Below are positions 1 through 9,729 of a stretch of DNA of 64,000 bases, piece by piece. A program made the translations under genes and the position numbers. The DNA is from Formosa sediminum (GTDB lineage Bacteria > Bacteroidota > Bacteroidia > Flavobacteriales > Flavobacteriaceae), in NCBI RefSeq assembly GCF_007197735.1, contig NZ_CP041637.1, positions 496,001 to 560,000 on the forward strand, written 5' to 3'. How positions within the stretch are numbered: the stretch's first letter is position 1; each line of letters opens with the position of its first letter. The notes under the pieces were generated by a model. That model saw nothing but the letters and a program-made list of their open reading frames with translations. It searched no databases and was not told the DNA's origin.

Positions 1-434
1 CCTTTCCAAAAGGTCTGATCGTCTGTTAATTCTGAAAATGTAACGGGTTTATACCCTAGATCTGAATTCATTTTCATAACAGGCAATCCTGTAGTAATAC
101 TAAAAACTTTAGCTTTAGGATATTTTGTTATAGAATGATTGAAAATTTTATGTTTAATTTCTTTAGCTAACCCTCTATTTCTAAAATCAGGATGTACAAT
201 TAAACCTGAGTTTGCTACGAATTTCCCATGTCCCCAAGCTTCAATATAGCAGAAACCCGCAAACTTACCATCCTCTAAAGCGATAACGGCATTTCCATTA
301 ATTATTCTTTGTATGATATACTCGGGCGTTCTTTTTGCAATCCCTGTACCTCTTACTCTAGCAGAATCTGCTATAGTTTCACAAATAATTTCAGCATAAA
401 CTGTATGCGACTTGTCTGCAATAACAATTTCCAT
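1..434 (-). CDS. GNAT-family N-acetyltransferase (3' part outside window)
   Basis: The reading frame opens at an ATG (MEIVIADKSH) and runs off the left edge of the window after about 144 codons, so the C-terminus is missing. The middle holds the acetyl-CoA binding region typical of the GNAT fold (VHPDFRNRGLAKEIKHKIF, equivalent to the R/Q-x-x-G-x-G/A loop and following helix). It should transfer an acetyl group from acetyl-CoA to an amine. In flavobacteria a GNAT gene of this kind often precedes arginine-biosynthesis genes and may act as an N-acetylglutamate synthase. That is a suggestion from family knowledge, since the next genes lie outside the window. Confidence 0.85.
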   Translation of the reverse strand, partial: MEIVIADKSHTVYAEIICETIADSARVRGTGIAKRTPEYIIQRIINGNAVIALEDGKFAGFCYIEAWGHGKFVANSGLIVHPDFRNRGLAKEIKHKIFNHSITKYPKAKVFSITTGLPVMKMNSDLGYKPVTFSELTDDQTFWK

Positions 435-795
435 TGTTTTGATTTTAAAATTAAAAAGTTAAAAAGTATTGATTTCTAGAAATAGAACTGGACACACCTA
501 AAAGTTCCTAAAATATAAAGCACCCTAACGGGCGGCGCAATACAATAGGGCGTAACATAAAGCGATTATTATTTAAAATAACCATATGTTGTGTGTAAAA
601 TGTATAAAGTGATGTAATCAAAATAAAAAAATAAATACGTGAAATTAGGTGAACAACTCTAGAAGATTTAGTGTGCACTGCGGCGTCGGCGCAATGCAAT
701 TGCGGGACTAGATGGACGTATTATATTTTTAATAAGAATCATAAACCAAATGTACAAATTAATTCAATATATCAATTAACTTTTTATCAATTATT
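435..795. other. Gene-free stretch with two GC-rich repeat cores
   Basis: No convincing gene is seen. Most is AT-rich, but two short GC-rich patches stand out, each with the core CGGCGCAATRCAAT (533-546 and 687-700, 13 of 14 identical, same strand, 154 bp apart). A 63-codon minus-strand frame (508-699) spans both patches and looks incidental. The promoter of the GNAT gene must lie here, but no clear TTTG/TAnnTTTG pair was found. Confidence 0.5.
533..700. repeat. Imperfect direct repeat, GC-rich cores 154 bp apart
   Basis: Two copies of CGGCGCAATRCAAT lie in otherwise AT-rich DNA. The first is preceded by CACCCTAACGGG and followed by AGGGCG; the second is preceded by TGCGGCGT and followed by TGCGGGAC. 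Similar GC-rich patches recur between genes in many Bacteroidota genomes, so this may be one degenerate copy of a dispersed non-coding repeat. One window cannot prove dispersal. Confidence 0.35.
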
Positions 796-2388
796 TTATA
801 AAATATAATCTGTGCTAATAAAATTAGAAGCCTTGGTATCAAGGAGTTCATTTAATATCGCATTATTATAGTCATTATCTTTAGAAGCGACAAAGGTTCG
901 TATTGAAAAAGAACGTAATGCATCATGCACACTTAAAGTTCCGACGGCAGAATCTTTACGACCGGTAAAAGGATACACATCTGGTCCACGTTGGCACGAA
1001 CTATTAAGGTTTACACGACAAACTAAATTAACCAAAGTATCTATTAGCGGTGCTAAGGTTTTTACATTTTTACCAAATATGCTTACTTGCTGACCATAAT
1101 TGGACTCGGCCATATCATGAAGCGGCTCTTGTATATCTTTAAAAGACAACACCGGAATTACTGGTCCGAATTGTTCTTCTTTAAAAACACGCATATTTTT
1201 ACTCACAGGATATAAAACAGCAGGAAATATATAATTATCTGTAGTATCTCCACCTTTAGCATTTAAAATTGAAGCTCCTTGCTCTAGAGCATCGTCTATT
1301 AATTCTTGAATATATGCCGGCTTGCCAGGCTCAGGTAAAGGCGTTAATTTAACACCTTGATCCCAGGGATTTCCGAATGCTAGTGCATCTACTCGTGCAG
1401 AGAAACGCTTATTAAATTCTTCTATTATATTTTCATGAACATATAATACTTTTAATGCCGTACAGCGTTGCCCATTAAAAGACAAAGTTCCAGCAATACA
1501 TTCATCTATCGCTAAATCTAAATCTGCATCTGGCAAGACAATTGCTGGGTTTTTAGCTTCTAACCCTAAAACTAATCGCAATCTATTTTGTCTTGGATGA
1601 CTATCTTGAAGTGCATTTGCCGATGTACTATTGCCTATAAGTGCTAACACATCTACACGTCCATTTTCCATAATTGGAGTTGCGACAACTCGGCCTCGAC
1701 CGTAAATGATATTTACCACACCTTTAGGAAAACTAGTTTGAAACGCTTCTAATAAAGGAGTCATTAATAAAACCCCATGTTTAGCCGGTTTAAAAATCAC
1801 CGTATTTCCCATAATAATAGCAGGAATTAACAATGCAAAGGTTTCGTTTAAAGGATAATTATAAGGGCCTAAGCACAATACTACTCCTAAAGCTCCTCTT
1901 CTAATATGAGCATTGACCCCTCCATGTTTTTCAAACTTTGCACTATCACGATCTAACTGTTTATATTCTTCAATAGTATCGTAAATATAATCTACCGTTC
2001 TATCAAATTCCTTTTCAGAATCAGGCAAACTTTTACCAATCTCCCACATTAACAACTTTACAACTTGGTCTCGTTTGGTTTTCATTTGTTCAACAAACTT
2101 TTCCATACAAGCAACACGATCTTTAACTTTCATTGTTGGCCATACACCTTGCCCTTTTCCGTAAGCATTACAAGCAGAATTTAATGCTTCTAATGCCTCC
2201 TCCTTACCAAGCTGAGGGATTTTACCTAATAATGTGGGCTTATAATCTGGTGTAGATGAAATAGAAGAATACACATTTGCTGTAGTTCCAGACCAAATTT
2301 TTAATTGCCCGTCTACTAAATATGTATTTTGATTTATTTCTGTTGTAATTTTATATTGTTGTGGAATGTCTTTAAAAGGTGTATGCAT
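796..2388 (-). CDS. gapN: NADP-dependent glyceraldehyde-3-phosphate dehydrogenase (non-phosphorylating, aldehyde dehydrogenase family)
   Basis: The 530-residue protein is a full-length aldehyde dehydrogenase. The N-terminal half carries the cofactor fold (PYNYPLNE at about 175, [12 protein letters not shown] at about 194). The general base is Glu277 in LGLEAKNP and the nucleophile is Cys309 in [10 protein letters not shown]. The Arg-Cys-Thr context and CQRGPD near the C-terminus are typical of the GapN branch, which oxidises glyceraldehyde 3-phosphate straight to 3-phosphoglycerate and makes NADPH without ATP. It lies 77 bp after ilvA on the same strand with no obvious terminator between, so it may be the last gene of the ilv transcript and supply NADPH for IlvC. 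That link is inferred. A broader aldehyde dehydrogenase role cannot be excluded. Confidence 0.88.
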   Translation of the reverse strand: MHTPFKDIPQQYKITTEINQNTYLVDGQLKIWSGTTANVYSSISSTPDYKPTLLGKIPQLGKEEALEALNSACNAYGKGQGVWPTMKVKDRVACMEKFVEQMKTKRDQVVKLLMWEIGKSLPDSEKEFDRTVDYIYDTIEEYKQLDRDSAKFEKHGGVNAHIRRGALGVVLCLGPYNYPLNETFALLIPAIIMGNTVIFKPAKHGVLLMTPLLEAFQTSFPKGVVNIIYGRGRVVATPIMENGRVDVLALIGNSTSANALQDSHPRQNRLRLVLGLEAKNPAIVLPDADLDLAIDECIAGTLSFNGQRCTALKVLYVHENIIEEFNKRFSARVDALAFGNPWDQGVKLTPLPEPGKPAYIQELIDDALEQGASILNAKGGDTTDNYIFPAVLYPVSKNMRVFKEEQFGPVIPVLSFKDIQEPLHDMAESNYGQQVSIFGKNVKTLAPLIDTLVNLVCRVNLNSSCQRGPDVYPFTGRKDSAVGTLSVHDALRSFSIRTFVASKDNDYNNAILNELLDTKASNFISTDYIL

Positions 2389-2465
2389 AATCTAATTTTA
2401 TTTAAACTGTTATTATATTAAATATACAGCTTTAATTTCCTATTGTAGTTTACAAATAGTTAAGC

Positions 2466-3731
2466 TTATACTAAAAACTGAAATAGGTCTTGGTTATCGT
2501 TTATATAATCGCCAAAGAAATTTCTGGATTTCATTTTTTTCATTAGAGGATCCAAATCTTTAGCTGATTTTAATTCTATCCCTACTACAGCCGATCCATT
2601 TTCGCGGTTTGTTTTCTTAGCATATTGAAAATATGTAATATCATCGTTTGGTCCTAAAATTTCTGCCACGAATTCTTTTAATGCTCCCGCTCGTTGCGGA
2701 AATTTTACTATAAAATAGTGTTTTAAATTAGTATATAATAAAGCACGTTCTTTAATTTCTGCTGTACGTGTAATATCATTATTACTTCCACTAATTACAC
2801 AAACTACATTTTTACCTTTAATTTCTTCAGCATAAAAATCAAGTGCAGATACACTTAATGCTCCTGCTGGCTCTACAACTACGGCATCTTTATTATATAA
2901 TTCTAAAATGGTTTCACAGACTTTACCTTCTGGGACAGCGACCACTTCTGTTAAATTATGACGACAAATTTCAAATGTTCTATCTCCTACTTTTTTTACA
3001 GCCGCACCATCTACAAAATTTTCAATAGTTTTTAACTCTGTATTGTATCCATTTTTTATTGATGTTTTCATTGAAGGTGCCCCAGCAGGCTCTACACCAA
3101 TAATTTTTGTATTTGGAGACAGTTGCTTAAAAACTGTTGATAATCCCGAAGCCAATCCGCCACCACCTACTGGAATAAACACATAATCTAGAGGCACATT
3201 TGTCTGACTTAATATTTCAAGTCCAATAGTAGCTTGCCCTTCAATTACTTCTTTATCGTTAAATGGATGAATAAATGTTTTGCCTAAACGTTCGCATTCT
3301 AGCATAGATGCATGGTAAGCATCATCAAAAGTATCACCTACTAAAACAATATTAGTATACTCTTCACCAAACATTTTTACCTGCTCAATTTTCTGATTGG
3401 GCGTTGGTGAAGGCATAAAAATGGTACCTTTTATTTTTAATAATTTACAAGATAAGGCTACACCTTGCGCATGGTTTCCAGCACTTGCACACACAATACC
3501 TTTATCCATTTGTTCTTTAGTTAAAGAAGAAATTCGGTTGTATGCCCCACGTATTTTATAAGAACGTACTAATTGTAAATCTTCACGCTTAAACAACACA
3601 TTAGCTGCGAATCGTTTAGAATATTGTAAATTTTGATTTAAAGGCGTAGAAACAACAACCGACTTTAAACGTTCGGCTGCTGCTTGTACGGCTTTTAAAC
3701 TAGGAAAATATATTTTATTTTCAGTTTGCAT
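2466..3731 (-). CDS. ilvA: Threonine dehydratase (threonine ammonia-lyase), biosynthetic
   Basis: A PLP enzyme of 421 residues that converts threonine to 2-oxobutanoate, the first committed step to isoleucine. The PLP-binding lysine is Lys59 in VRSYKIRGAYN, and the glycine-rich phosphate loop GGGGLASGL begins at 189. An ACT-like domain follows from about residue 335 (YFIVKFPQRAGALKEF). This is the shorter form with a single regulatory domain, unlike the E. coli enzyme with two. It starts 6 bp after the ilvC stop, so the two are co-transcribed. Isoleucine feedback through the ACT-like domain is expected from the family. Confidence 0.95.
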   Translation of the reverse strand: MQTENKIYFPSLKAVQAAAERLKSVVVSTPLNQNLQYSKRFAANVLFKREDLQLVRSYKIRGAYNRISSLTKEQMDKGIVCASAGNHAQGVALSCKLLKIKGTIFMPSPTPNQKIEQVKMFGEEYTNIVLVGDTFDDAYHASMLECERLGKTFIHPFNDKEVIEGQATIGLEILSQTNVPLDYVFIPVGGGGLASGLSTVFKQLSPNTKIIGVEPAGAPSMKTSIKNGYNTELKTIENFVDGAAVKKVGDRTFEICRHNLTEVVAVPEGKVCETILELYNKDAVVVEPAGALSVSALDFYAEEIKGKNVVCVISGSNNDITRTAEIKERALLYTNLKHYFIVKFPQRAGALKEFVAEILGPNDDITYFQYAKKTNRENGSAVVGIELKSAKDLDPLMKKMKSRNFFGDYINDNQDLFQFLV

Positions 3732-3737
3732 AAGTTA

Positions 3738-5240
3738 TTAGGCTAGTACCGATGCGTCTTCGTCAACATCAGTTTTTATTGTTTTCATTGCAGTCATAGC
3801 GGTTCTTAGCGACTTTCCTATAGCTTCGATAGGATGATTTCTAATCGCATCGTTTACAGCAATTAATTCAATATTATCAACCTCGTTAGATGTAGAGTAT
3901 GTTTTACCTATTACATCTGTTTTAATGCCTTTCATAAAATCTACTAATAAAGGCTTAGCTGCATGATCAAATAAATAACATCCGTATTCAGCAGTATCAG
4001 AAATTACGCGGTTCATTTCGTATAATTTCTTTCTAGCAATTGTATTTGCAATTAAAGGTAATTCATGTAATGATTCGTAATATGCAGATTCTTCAATAAT
4101 TCCTGCACTTACCATAGTTTCAAATGCTAGCTCTACACCAGATTTAACGATAGCTACCATTAATACTCCTTTATCAAAATAGTCTTGCTCAGAGATTTTT
4201 TCTGATGTTAATGGTGTTTTTTCAAATGCTGTTTCTCCGGTAGCTTCTCTCCATGTTAATAAATTAACATCATCGTTAGCCCAATCTTCCATCATTGTTT
4301 TAGAGAAATGACCTGAAATAATATCGTCCATATGCTTTTCGAAAAGCGGACGTAAAATATCTTTTAATTCTTCAGATAATTTATATGCTTTAATTTTTGC
4401 TGGGTTAGATAAACGGTCCATCATAGTAGTAATTCCCCCATGTTTTAATGCTTCTGTTACCGTTTCCCAACCGTACTGAATAAGCTTAGCAGCATACCCT
4501 GGCTCGATACCTTCTTCAACCATTTTATCAAAGCATAAAATAGATCCAGTTTGTAACGCGCCACATAAAATAGTTTGCTCTCCCATTAAATCACTCTTTA
4601 CCTCTGCTACAAAAGAGGACTCTAAAACACCTGCTTTATCTCCTCCTGTCGCTACTGCATATGCTTTAGCTTGTGCTAAACCTTTTCCTTCTGGATCGTT
4701 TTCTGGGTGAACTGCAATTAGTGTTGGCACACCAAATCCTCTTTTATATTCTTCACGAACTTCTGTTCCTGGACATTTTGGGGCAACCATAATTACGGTA
4801 AGATCCTCACGTATTTGAGTACCTTCTTCAACAATATTAAACCCATGAGAATACGATAAAGTTGCGCCTTTTTTCATTAAAGGCATAATTGTTTCTACAA
4901 CATTTGTATGTTGCTTGTCTGGAGTTAAATTCAAGACCAAATCTGCTGTAGGAATTAGATCTTCGTAAGTTCCCACTGTAAAATTATTTTCAGTAGCATT
5001 TACATAAGATGCACGTTTTTCTTTAATTGCAGCAGCACGTAAAGCATAAGAAATATCTAAACCAGAATCTCTCATGTTTAATCCTTGGTTTAATCCTTGT
5101 GCGCCACATCCTACAATGACGATTTTTTTACCTTTTAGTGCATTTACACCATCTTCAAATTCTGAAGATGCCATAAAACGACATTTAGATAATTGTTTTA
5201 ATTGATTTCTTAATGATAAGGTGTTAAAATAATTTGCCAT
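3738..5240 (-). CDS. ilvC: Ketol-acid reductoisomerase (class II, long form)
   Basis: At 500 residues this is the long, class II form with a duplicated C-terminal helical domain. The Rossmann loop [17 protein letters not shown] lies at about residue 44. Conserved acidic and metal-binding segments ([11 protein letters not shown], about 215) are present. It isomerises and reduces acetolactate and acetohydroxybutyrate with NADPH and Mg2+, the second shared step to valine and isoleucine. It sits between ilvN (10 bp upstream) and ilvA (6 bp downstream) in the operon. Confidence 0.96.
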   Translation of the reverse strand: MANYFNTLSLRNQLKQLSKCRFMASSEFEDGVNALKGKKIVIVGCGAQGLNQGLNMRDSGLDISYALRAAAIKEKRASYVNATENNFTVGTYEDLIPTADLVLNLTPDKQHTNVVETIMPLMKKGATLSYSHGFNIVEEGTQIREDLTVIMVAPKCPGTEVREEYKRGFGVPTLIAVHPENDPEGKGLAQAKAYAVATGGDKAGVLESSFVAEVKSDLMGEQTILCGALQTGSILCFDKMVEEGIEPGYAAKLIQYGWETVTEALKHGGITTMMDRLSNPAKIKAYKLSEELKDILRPLFEKHMDDIISGHFSKTMMEDWANDDVNLLTWREATGETAFEKTPLTSEKISEQDYFDKGVLMVAIVKSGVELAFETMVSAGIIEESAYYESLHELPLIANTIARKKLYEMNRVISDTAEYGCYLFDHAAKPLLVDFMKGIKTDVIGKTYSTSNEVDNIELIAVNDAIRNHPIEAIGKSLRTAMTAMKTIKTDVDEDASVLA

Positions 5241-5250
5241 TTTGTTTTAA

Positions 5251-5778
5251 TTAATTAAATGCTGTTAGCATTTGTGATATTTTCATTTCTTCTTTAGTTA
5301 CAGCAATACGCCCAGAACGCACAAATTGCATAATACCGTAGACACTAAAATCGCGATATAATTGTTCGATTTCGTTTCTTTTTCCTGATTTTTCAAGCAC
5401 AAAAAACTCTTTATTTACGGTTACAATTCTTGCGTTACTTTCTTTTATTATATTTTGTATTTCGCGTTCTTCAAATAATAAATCAGATTTTAATTTAAAC
5501 ATGCAAGATTCTTGATAGATGGTTTCTTCATCTGTATGGTAATACGCTTTTATAACCTCAACTTGCTTTTCTATCTGACCAACAATTTTCTTAATTCTAT
5601 CTTCTTCTAATTTTACAACTATTGTAAATCTAGATACATCTTCTATTTCTGAAATTGATGTATTTAAACTTTCAATATTAATATGACGGCGTTGAAAAAT
5701 TGCTGAAATTCGATTTAAAAGACCAATATTGTTCTCTGTATAAATCGATATTGTATATGTATTTTGATTACTTTCCAT
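5251..5778 (-). CDS. ilvN: Acetolactate synthase small (regulatory) subunit
   Basis: A 175-residue protein with an N-terminal ACT domain (TYTISIYTENNIGLLNRISA, residues 7-26) and the second domain usual for longer small subunits. It activates the large subunit and confers valine feedback inhibition in characterised homologues. The start lies 2 bp after the ilvB stop, which implies translational coupling and balanced subunit supply. Confidence 0.94.
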   Translation of the reverse strand: MESNQNTYTISIYTENNIGLLNRISAIFQRRHINIESLNTSISEIEDVSRFTIVVKLEEDRIKKIVGQIEKQVEVIKAYYHTDEETIYQESCMFKLKSDLLFEEREIQNIIKESNARIVTVNKEFFVLEKSGKRNEIEQLYRDFSVYGIMQFVRSGRIAVTKEEMKISQMLTAFN

Positions 5779-5780
5779 AA

Positions 5781-7514
5781 TTAACTTAATCTAATATCTG
5801 AAACTGAAGCTCCTGTAGGTATCATTGGGAATACATTATCTTCCTTCTCTACACAAACCTCCAAAAAATAAGCACCTTCGTGAGTCATCATCTCTTCAAT
5901 TGCTCCAGCCAATTCTTCACGTTTAGTTATTTTCTTGGCTGCTATATAATAGCCTTTAGCAATTGTTACAAAGTCTGGATTAGTCATTTCTGTAGACGCA
6001 TAACGCTTATCGAAAAACAATTGCTGCCATTGGCGCACCATACCCAAAAATTCGTTATTTAACACAACTATTTTAACAGGTACTTTTTGTTGAAAAATAG
6101 TTCCCAATTCTTGAATATTCATTTGGAAGCCTCCGTCTCCAATAATTACAACCACATCCCGTTCTGGCGCTGCCATTTTAGCTCCTATAGCCGCCGGTAA
6201 ACCAAATCCCATAGTACCCAAACCACCAGAAGTTATATTGCTTTTTGTTTTATTAAATTTCGCATAACGACATGCAATCATTTGGTGTTGCCCAACATCG
6301 GAGACAATAGCTGCATCGCCTTTAGATTGCACATTGATTTGATTAATAACTTCACCCATTGTTAAACCTTCTTTAGTTGGGTGCAAATCGTCTTTTATAA
6401 CTTTTTCAAACTCAATAGCATATAAATCTTTAAATTTCTGATGCCATTCGTTATGAGAAGTTTCATTTAAAAACGGAAGTAATTCTGCTAAGCTTAATTT
6501 AGAATCTCCTAGTACAGCAACATCTGTTTTTACATTTTTGTCAATCTCTGCGGGATCTATTTCAAAATGAATCACTTTTGCTTGCTTAGCATATGTAGAT
6601 AAATTACCTGTAACACGATCGTCAAAACGCATTCCTATTGCAATTAAAACATCGCATTCATTTGTTAACATGTTTGGAGCATAGTTTCCATGCATACCTA
6701 CCATACCTATATTTAAGGGATGTTCTGTTGGTATGGCTGACGCTCCTAAAATCGTCCAAGCTGAAGGTATACCTGCTTTTTCAATAACAGCTTTTAATTC
6801 GGCTTCTGCTTTTCCTAAAATCACACCTTGTCCCCAAACTATCATTGGTTTTTTTGCACCATTGATTAAATTTGCTGCCTTTTGAATTGCTTCAATATTT
6901 GGCTTACAAGATGCTTTATAGCTACGTACTGAGGTACACTTTTTATAACTAAAATCAAATTCTTCAAACTGTGCATCCTTGGTTATATCTACTAAAACAG
7001 GCCCTGGGCGTCCGCTTTTAGCAATATAAAATGCTTTTGCCATAACCTCTGGAATATCTGCTGCTTTTGTAATTTGAACATTCCACTTAGTAACAGGTGT
7101 AGAGATTCCTACTATATCTGTTTCTTGAAACGCATCGCTTCCTAAAAGATGAGAAGCAACTTGTCCGGTAATACAGACTAAAGGCGTGGAATCTATTTGG
7201 GCATCTGCAATTCCAGTTATCAAGTTTGTTGCTCCAGGTCCAGAGGTTGCTAGAGCGACCCCTACTTTTCCTGAAATACGTGCATAACCTTGAGCTGCAT
7301 GTGCAGCACCTTGTTCATGACGTGTTAAAACATGATGAATTTGGTCTCTATATTTATAAAGTTCATCGTAAACCGGCATGATTGCTCCTCCAGGATATCC
7401 GTAAAGCGTTTCAACACCTTCAGCTATCATACATTTAATAATAGCTTCGCTACCTGAAATACGTACGGTTTTCGCTGTAGCTACATCTGTTGTTTTTACT
7501 GTTTCTATGTCCAT
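5781..7514 (-). CDS. ilvB: Acetolactate synthase large (catalytic) subunit
   Basis: The 577-residue protein is a thiamine-diphosphate enzyme. The N-terminal domain has the glutamate-containing YGYPGGAIMPVYD segment and RHEQGAAHAAQGYAR. The C-terminal domain has the ThDP/Mg2+ motif GDGGFQMNIQEL followed by NNEFLGMVRQW. It condenses pyruvate with pyruvate or 2-oxobutanoate to start valine/leucine or isoleucine synthesis. An FAD-binding middle domain is expected from the family. It is the second gene of the operon, 9 bp after ilvD. Confidence 0.96.
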   Translation of the reverse strand: MDIETVKTTDVATAKTVRISGSEAIIKCMIAEGVETLYGYPGGAIMPVYDELYKYRDQIHHVLTRHEQGAAHAAQGYARISGKVGVALATSGPGATNLITGIADAQIDSTPLVCITGQVASHLLGSDAFQETDIVGISTPVTKWNVQITKAADIPEVMAKAFYIAKSGRPGPVLVDITKDAQFEEFDFSYKKCTSVRSYKASCKPNIEAIQKAANLINGAKKPMIVWGQGVILGKAEAELKAVIEKAGIPSAWTILGASAIPTEHPLNIGMVGMHGNYAPNMLTNECDVLIAIGMRFDDRVTGNLSTYAKQAKVIHFEIDPAEIDKNVKTDVAVLGDSKLSLAELLPFLNETSHNEWHQKFKDLYAIEFEKVIKDDLHPTKEGLTMGEVINQINVQSKGDAAIVSDVGQHQMIACRYAKFNKTKSNITSGGLGTMGFGLPAAIGAKMAAPERDVVVIIGDGGFQMNIQELGTIFQQKVPVKIVVLNNEFLGMVRQWQQLFFDKRYASTEMTNPDFVTIAKGYYIAAKKITKREELAGAIEEMMTHEGAYFLEVCVEKEDNVFPMIPTGASVSDIRLS

Positions 7515-7523
7515 AGTAAAAAA

Positions 7524-9209
7524 TTAAAATTCATCAGTCACACATCCTTTTGATGCCGACGATACTGTTTTCGCATATTTATACAATACTCCACGTTCTG
7601 CTTTCAATTTAGGAGCAACCCAATTTGCTCTTCTTTTCGCCAACAGTTCTTCAGAGATTTCAATATTTATAGTATTATTTTCTGCATCAATAAAAATGAT
7701 ATCACCATTTTCAACCAATGCAATATTACCGCCTTCTTGAGCTTCTGGGGAGACGTGACCAACCACAAAACCATGAGAACCACCAGAGAAACGGCCATCT
7801 GTTATCATTGCTACGTCTTTACCTAGTCCAGCCCCCATAATAGATGATGTTGGCTTTAACATTTCTGGCATGCCAGGCGCTCCTTTAGGTCCCTCGTAAC
7901 GGATAATAATAACATCACCCTTTTTTACTTTACCATTTTTTATACCTTCATTCACCTCCGCTTCACTATTAAATACATTTGCCGTTCCTTTAAAAGATAG
8001 TCCTTCTTTTCCAGTTATTTTAGCAACAGCGCCTTCTGTTGCTAAGTTTCCAAATAATATTCTAATGTGGCCTGTTTCTTTAATTGGTGTAGCAAGTGGT
8101 TTTATAATTTGTTGTCCCTCTATTAAATTAGGAACATCTTTTAAGTTTTCTGCAATAGTCTTCCCTGTAACTGTTAAACAATCACCATGTAGCATATTGT
8201 TTTCTAACATGTATTTTAAAACACCCGGAATACCTCCAACACCATGTAAATCTTCCATAGAATATTTACCACTTGGCTTTAAATCTGCTAACAATGGTGT
8301 CTCGTCACTAATTCTTTTAAAATCTTTTAAAGTAAATTCTATTTTAGCTGCTTTAGCGATTGCTAAAAAGTGAAGCACTGCATTTGTAGACCCTCCTAAA
8401 ACAGTAACTAACCTAAATGCGTTCTCTAACGACTTTTTAGTTACAATGTCTGAAGGCTTTATATCTTTTTCTAATAAGTAACGTAAAGCTTCTCCTGCTT
8501 TTGCACATTCTTTTTCTTTTAATTTATCATCGCCAACCGCAGGTGTAGATGAGTTAAAAGGTAACGACATCCCTAAAGCCTCAATAGCAGAAGCCATAGT
8601 GTTAGCTGTATACATACCTCCACAGGCACCAGCTCCAGGACATGCTTTATGCACTACTTCTTTAAATTCTGAATCGTCAATAGTACCAGCGACTTTTTTC
8701 CCATAAGCTTCAAAAGCAGAAATGATGTCTAATTTTTCTCCTTTATGACAACCAGATGCAATAGTACCACCATACACCAAAACTGAAGGTCTATTTAAAC
8801 GCAACATTCCCATTAAAGCACCAGGCATATTTTTATCGCAACCCACCACAGTAACCAATCCGTCATAACTCATACCTTCTACCACTGTTTCTACAGAATC
8901 TGCAATAATATCTCTAGAGACTAATGAATAACGCATTCCAGGTGTACCATTAGATATACCGTCACTAATACCAATAGTATTAAAAATCAACCCTACTAAA
9001 TCTGCATTCTGGGTTCCTTTTTTTACGTGTGTTGCTAAGTCGTTAAGATGCATGTTACAAGGGTTACCTTCGTAACCTGTACTAGCAATACCAATAAATG
9101 GTTTTTGCAAATCCTCATCTGTTAACCCGATTGCATGCAACATCGCTTGAGCAGCAGGTAATGAAGCATCTTGAGTGATCGAGTGACTATACTTTTTTAA
9201 ATTTTTCAT
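7524..9209 (-). CDS. ilvD: Dihydroxy-acid dehydratase
   Basis: The 561-residue enzyme has the expected length. Iron-sulfur ligands are visible as Cys in [22 protein letters not shown] and [15 protein letters not shown]. It dehydrates dihydroxy-acids to the 2-oxo acids of valine and isoleucine. It is the first structural gene of the operon and lies 319 nt downstream of the leader terminator (9529-9560), an unusually long gap after an attenuator. Oxygen sensitivity of the cluster is family knowledge. Confidence 0.96.
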   Translation of the reverse strand: MKNLKKYSHSITQDASLPAAQAMLHAIGLTDEDLQKPFIGIASTGYEGNPCNMHLNDLATHVKKGTQNADLVGLIFNTIGISDGISNGTPGMRYSLVSRDIIADSVETVVEGMSYDGLVTVVGCDKNMPGALMGMLRLNRPSVLVYGGTIASGCHKGEKLDIISAFEAYGKKVAGTIDDSEFKEVVHKACPGAGACGGMYTANTMASAIEALGMSLPFNSSTPAVGDDKLKEKECAKAGEALRYLLEKDIKPSDIVTKKSLENAFRLVTVLGGSTNAVLHFLAIAKAAKIEFTLKDFKRISDETPLLADLKPSGKYSMEDLHGVGGIPGVLKYMLENNMLHGDCLTVTGKTIAENLKDVPNLIEGQQIIKPLATPIKETGHIRILFGNLATEGAVAKITGKEGLSFKGTANVFNSEAEVNEGIKNGKVKKGDVIIIRYEGPKGAPGMPEMLKPTSSIMGAGLGKDVAMITDGRFSGGSHGFVVGHVSPEAQEGGNIALVENGDIIFIDAENNTINIEISEELLAKRRANWVAPKLKAERGVLYKYAKTVSSASKGCVTDEF

Positions 9210-9528
9210 ATTGTTTATAAAAGCTTTTGCTCTAATTCTATTTCTTTGAGAGCTCTAAATTAATTTTTTGTCGTTTTTTAAAGAATTTCACCGCATACAT
9301 ATAGACTAAACTCATTACTTAAAATGCATATTTAAACAACTGATTTAAAGCAATTTAAACGGTTTTATATATGACGTTCAATTTCTTCTTTTTATTATAA
9401 AAAAATTGACATTTTTTAAAATTTATGATTGAAACATATAAACAACACAAAAAACCTTATCAATTTTTCATTTTTTAACTCTTTTATAACATTTAAACCA
9501 TGATATTTTTTTTTACATAGCCTAACAC
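9210..9528 (-). other. Long untranslated stretch between attenuator and ilvD
   Basis: This AT-rich stretch holds no gene and no repeat that I can see. It would be the 5' untranslated region of ilvD if transcription reads through the attenuator terminator. A second promoter could also lie here, but no good TTTG/TAnnTTTG pair was found. Confidence 0.5.
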
Positions 9529-9560
9529 AAAAAAAGCCTTCCATAAAAATGGAAGGCTTT
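9529..9560 (-). terminator. Intrinsic terminator: gltBD end and ilv attenuator
   Basis: On the minus strand a 12-bp perfect stem (AAAGCCTTCCAT, 9560-9549, with ATGGAAGGCTTT, 9544-9533) closes a four-U loop and is followed by seven U residues. It lies after the leader peptide gene and before ilvD. It therefore both ends transcripts coming from gltD and can act as the 3:4 terminator of an attenuator. The plus-strand side lacks a clean U tract. Confidence 0.88.
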
Positions 9561-9597
9561 AATTATATTTTACATTATAAATACACTTCCATTATCA

Positions 9598-9654
9598 TCA
9601 TGAACGAATCACAACGACACTAATAGAAATTATATTTACTAAGTATTTTTTCAT
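9598..9654 (-). CDS. Ile/Val-rich leader peptide of the ilv operon
   Basis: An 18-codon frame encodes MKKYLVNIISISVVVIRS: four Ile, four Val and one Leu, with VVVI in a row. The stop is followed in frame by two more stops (TGA TGA TAA). It resembles the E. coli ilv leader peptides in composition, size and position before a terminator. An in-frame ATG two codons upstream (9660) is an alternative start. It lies 75 nt after the gltD stop, so its promoter must be in that gap or gltBD read-through must supply it. The peptide itself probably has no function beyond stalling. Confidence 0.82.
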   Translation of the reverse strand: MKKYLVNIISISVVVIRS

Positions 9655-9729
9655 ATGCATTTCAAATATCATAAATCTAAAACAAAGAACCTATGAAAAT
9701 ATTAATTATTTAACTTTTTAATTCAGATT

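Larger units (their letters stand above)
9529..9654 (-). promoter_or_regulatory. Ribosome-mediated transcription attenuator of the ilv operon
   Basis: Four RNA segments with the classic alternation are visible on the minus strand. Segment 1 is UUUCUAUU inside the leader peptide gene (9629-9622, over Ile codons). Segment 2 is AAUGGAAG just after its stop (9593-9586). Segment 3 is CUUCCAUU in the first terminator arm (9555-9548). Segment 4 is the second arm. Segment 2 pairs with segment 1 (8 pairs, two of them G-U) or perfectly with segment 3 (8 pairs); 3:4 is the terminator. Ribosomes stalled on Ile/Val codons would mask segment 1, free 2:3 and let transcription reach ilvD. The structures are read by eye and not energy-calculated. 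Confidence 0.82.

Noticed and set aside
533-553. Possible integron attC-like site (CCTAACGGGCG...GGGCGTAAC)
   Set aside because: The core boxes do not match the attC consensus at both ends, there is no integrase and no gene cassette array.
508-699. 63-codon minus-strand frame
   Set aside because: It spans two non-coding GC-rich repeat cores, has no recognisable domain or upstream signal, and its length is what chance gives.
3738-5240. ilvC as a fusion protein because of its 500-residue length
   Set aside because: Class II ketol-acid reductoisomerases have this length through a duplicated helical domain; nothing foreign is attached.
9529-9560. Simple gltBD terminator with no further meaning
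   Set aside because: The Ile/Val-rich peptide gene and the matching 2:3 pairing just upstream make plain termination an insufficient explanation.
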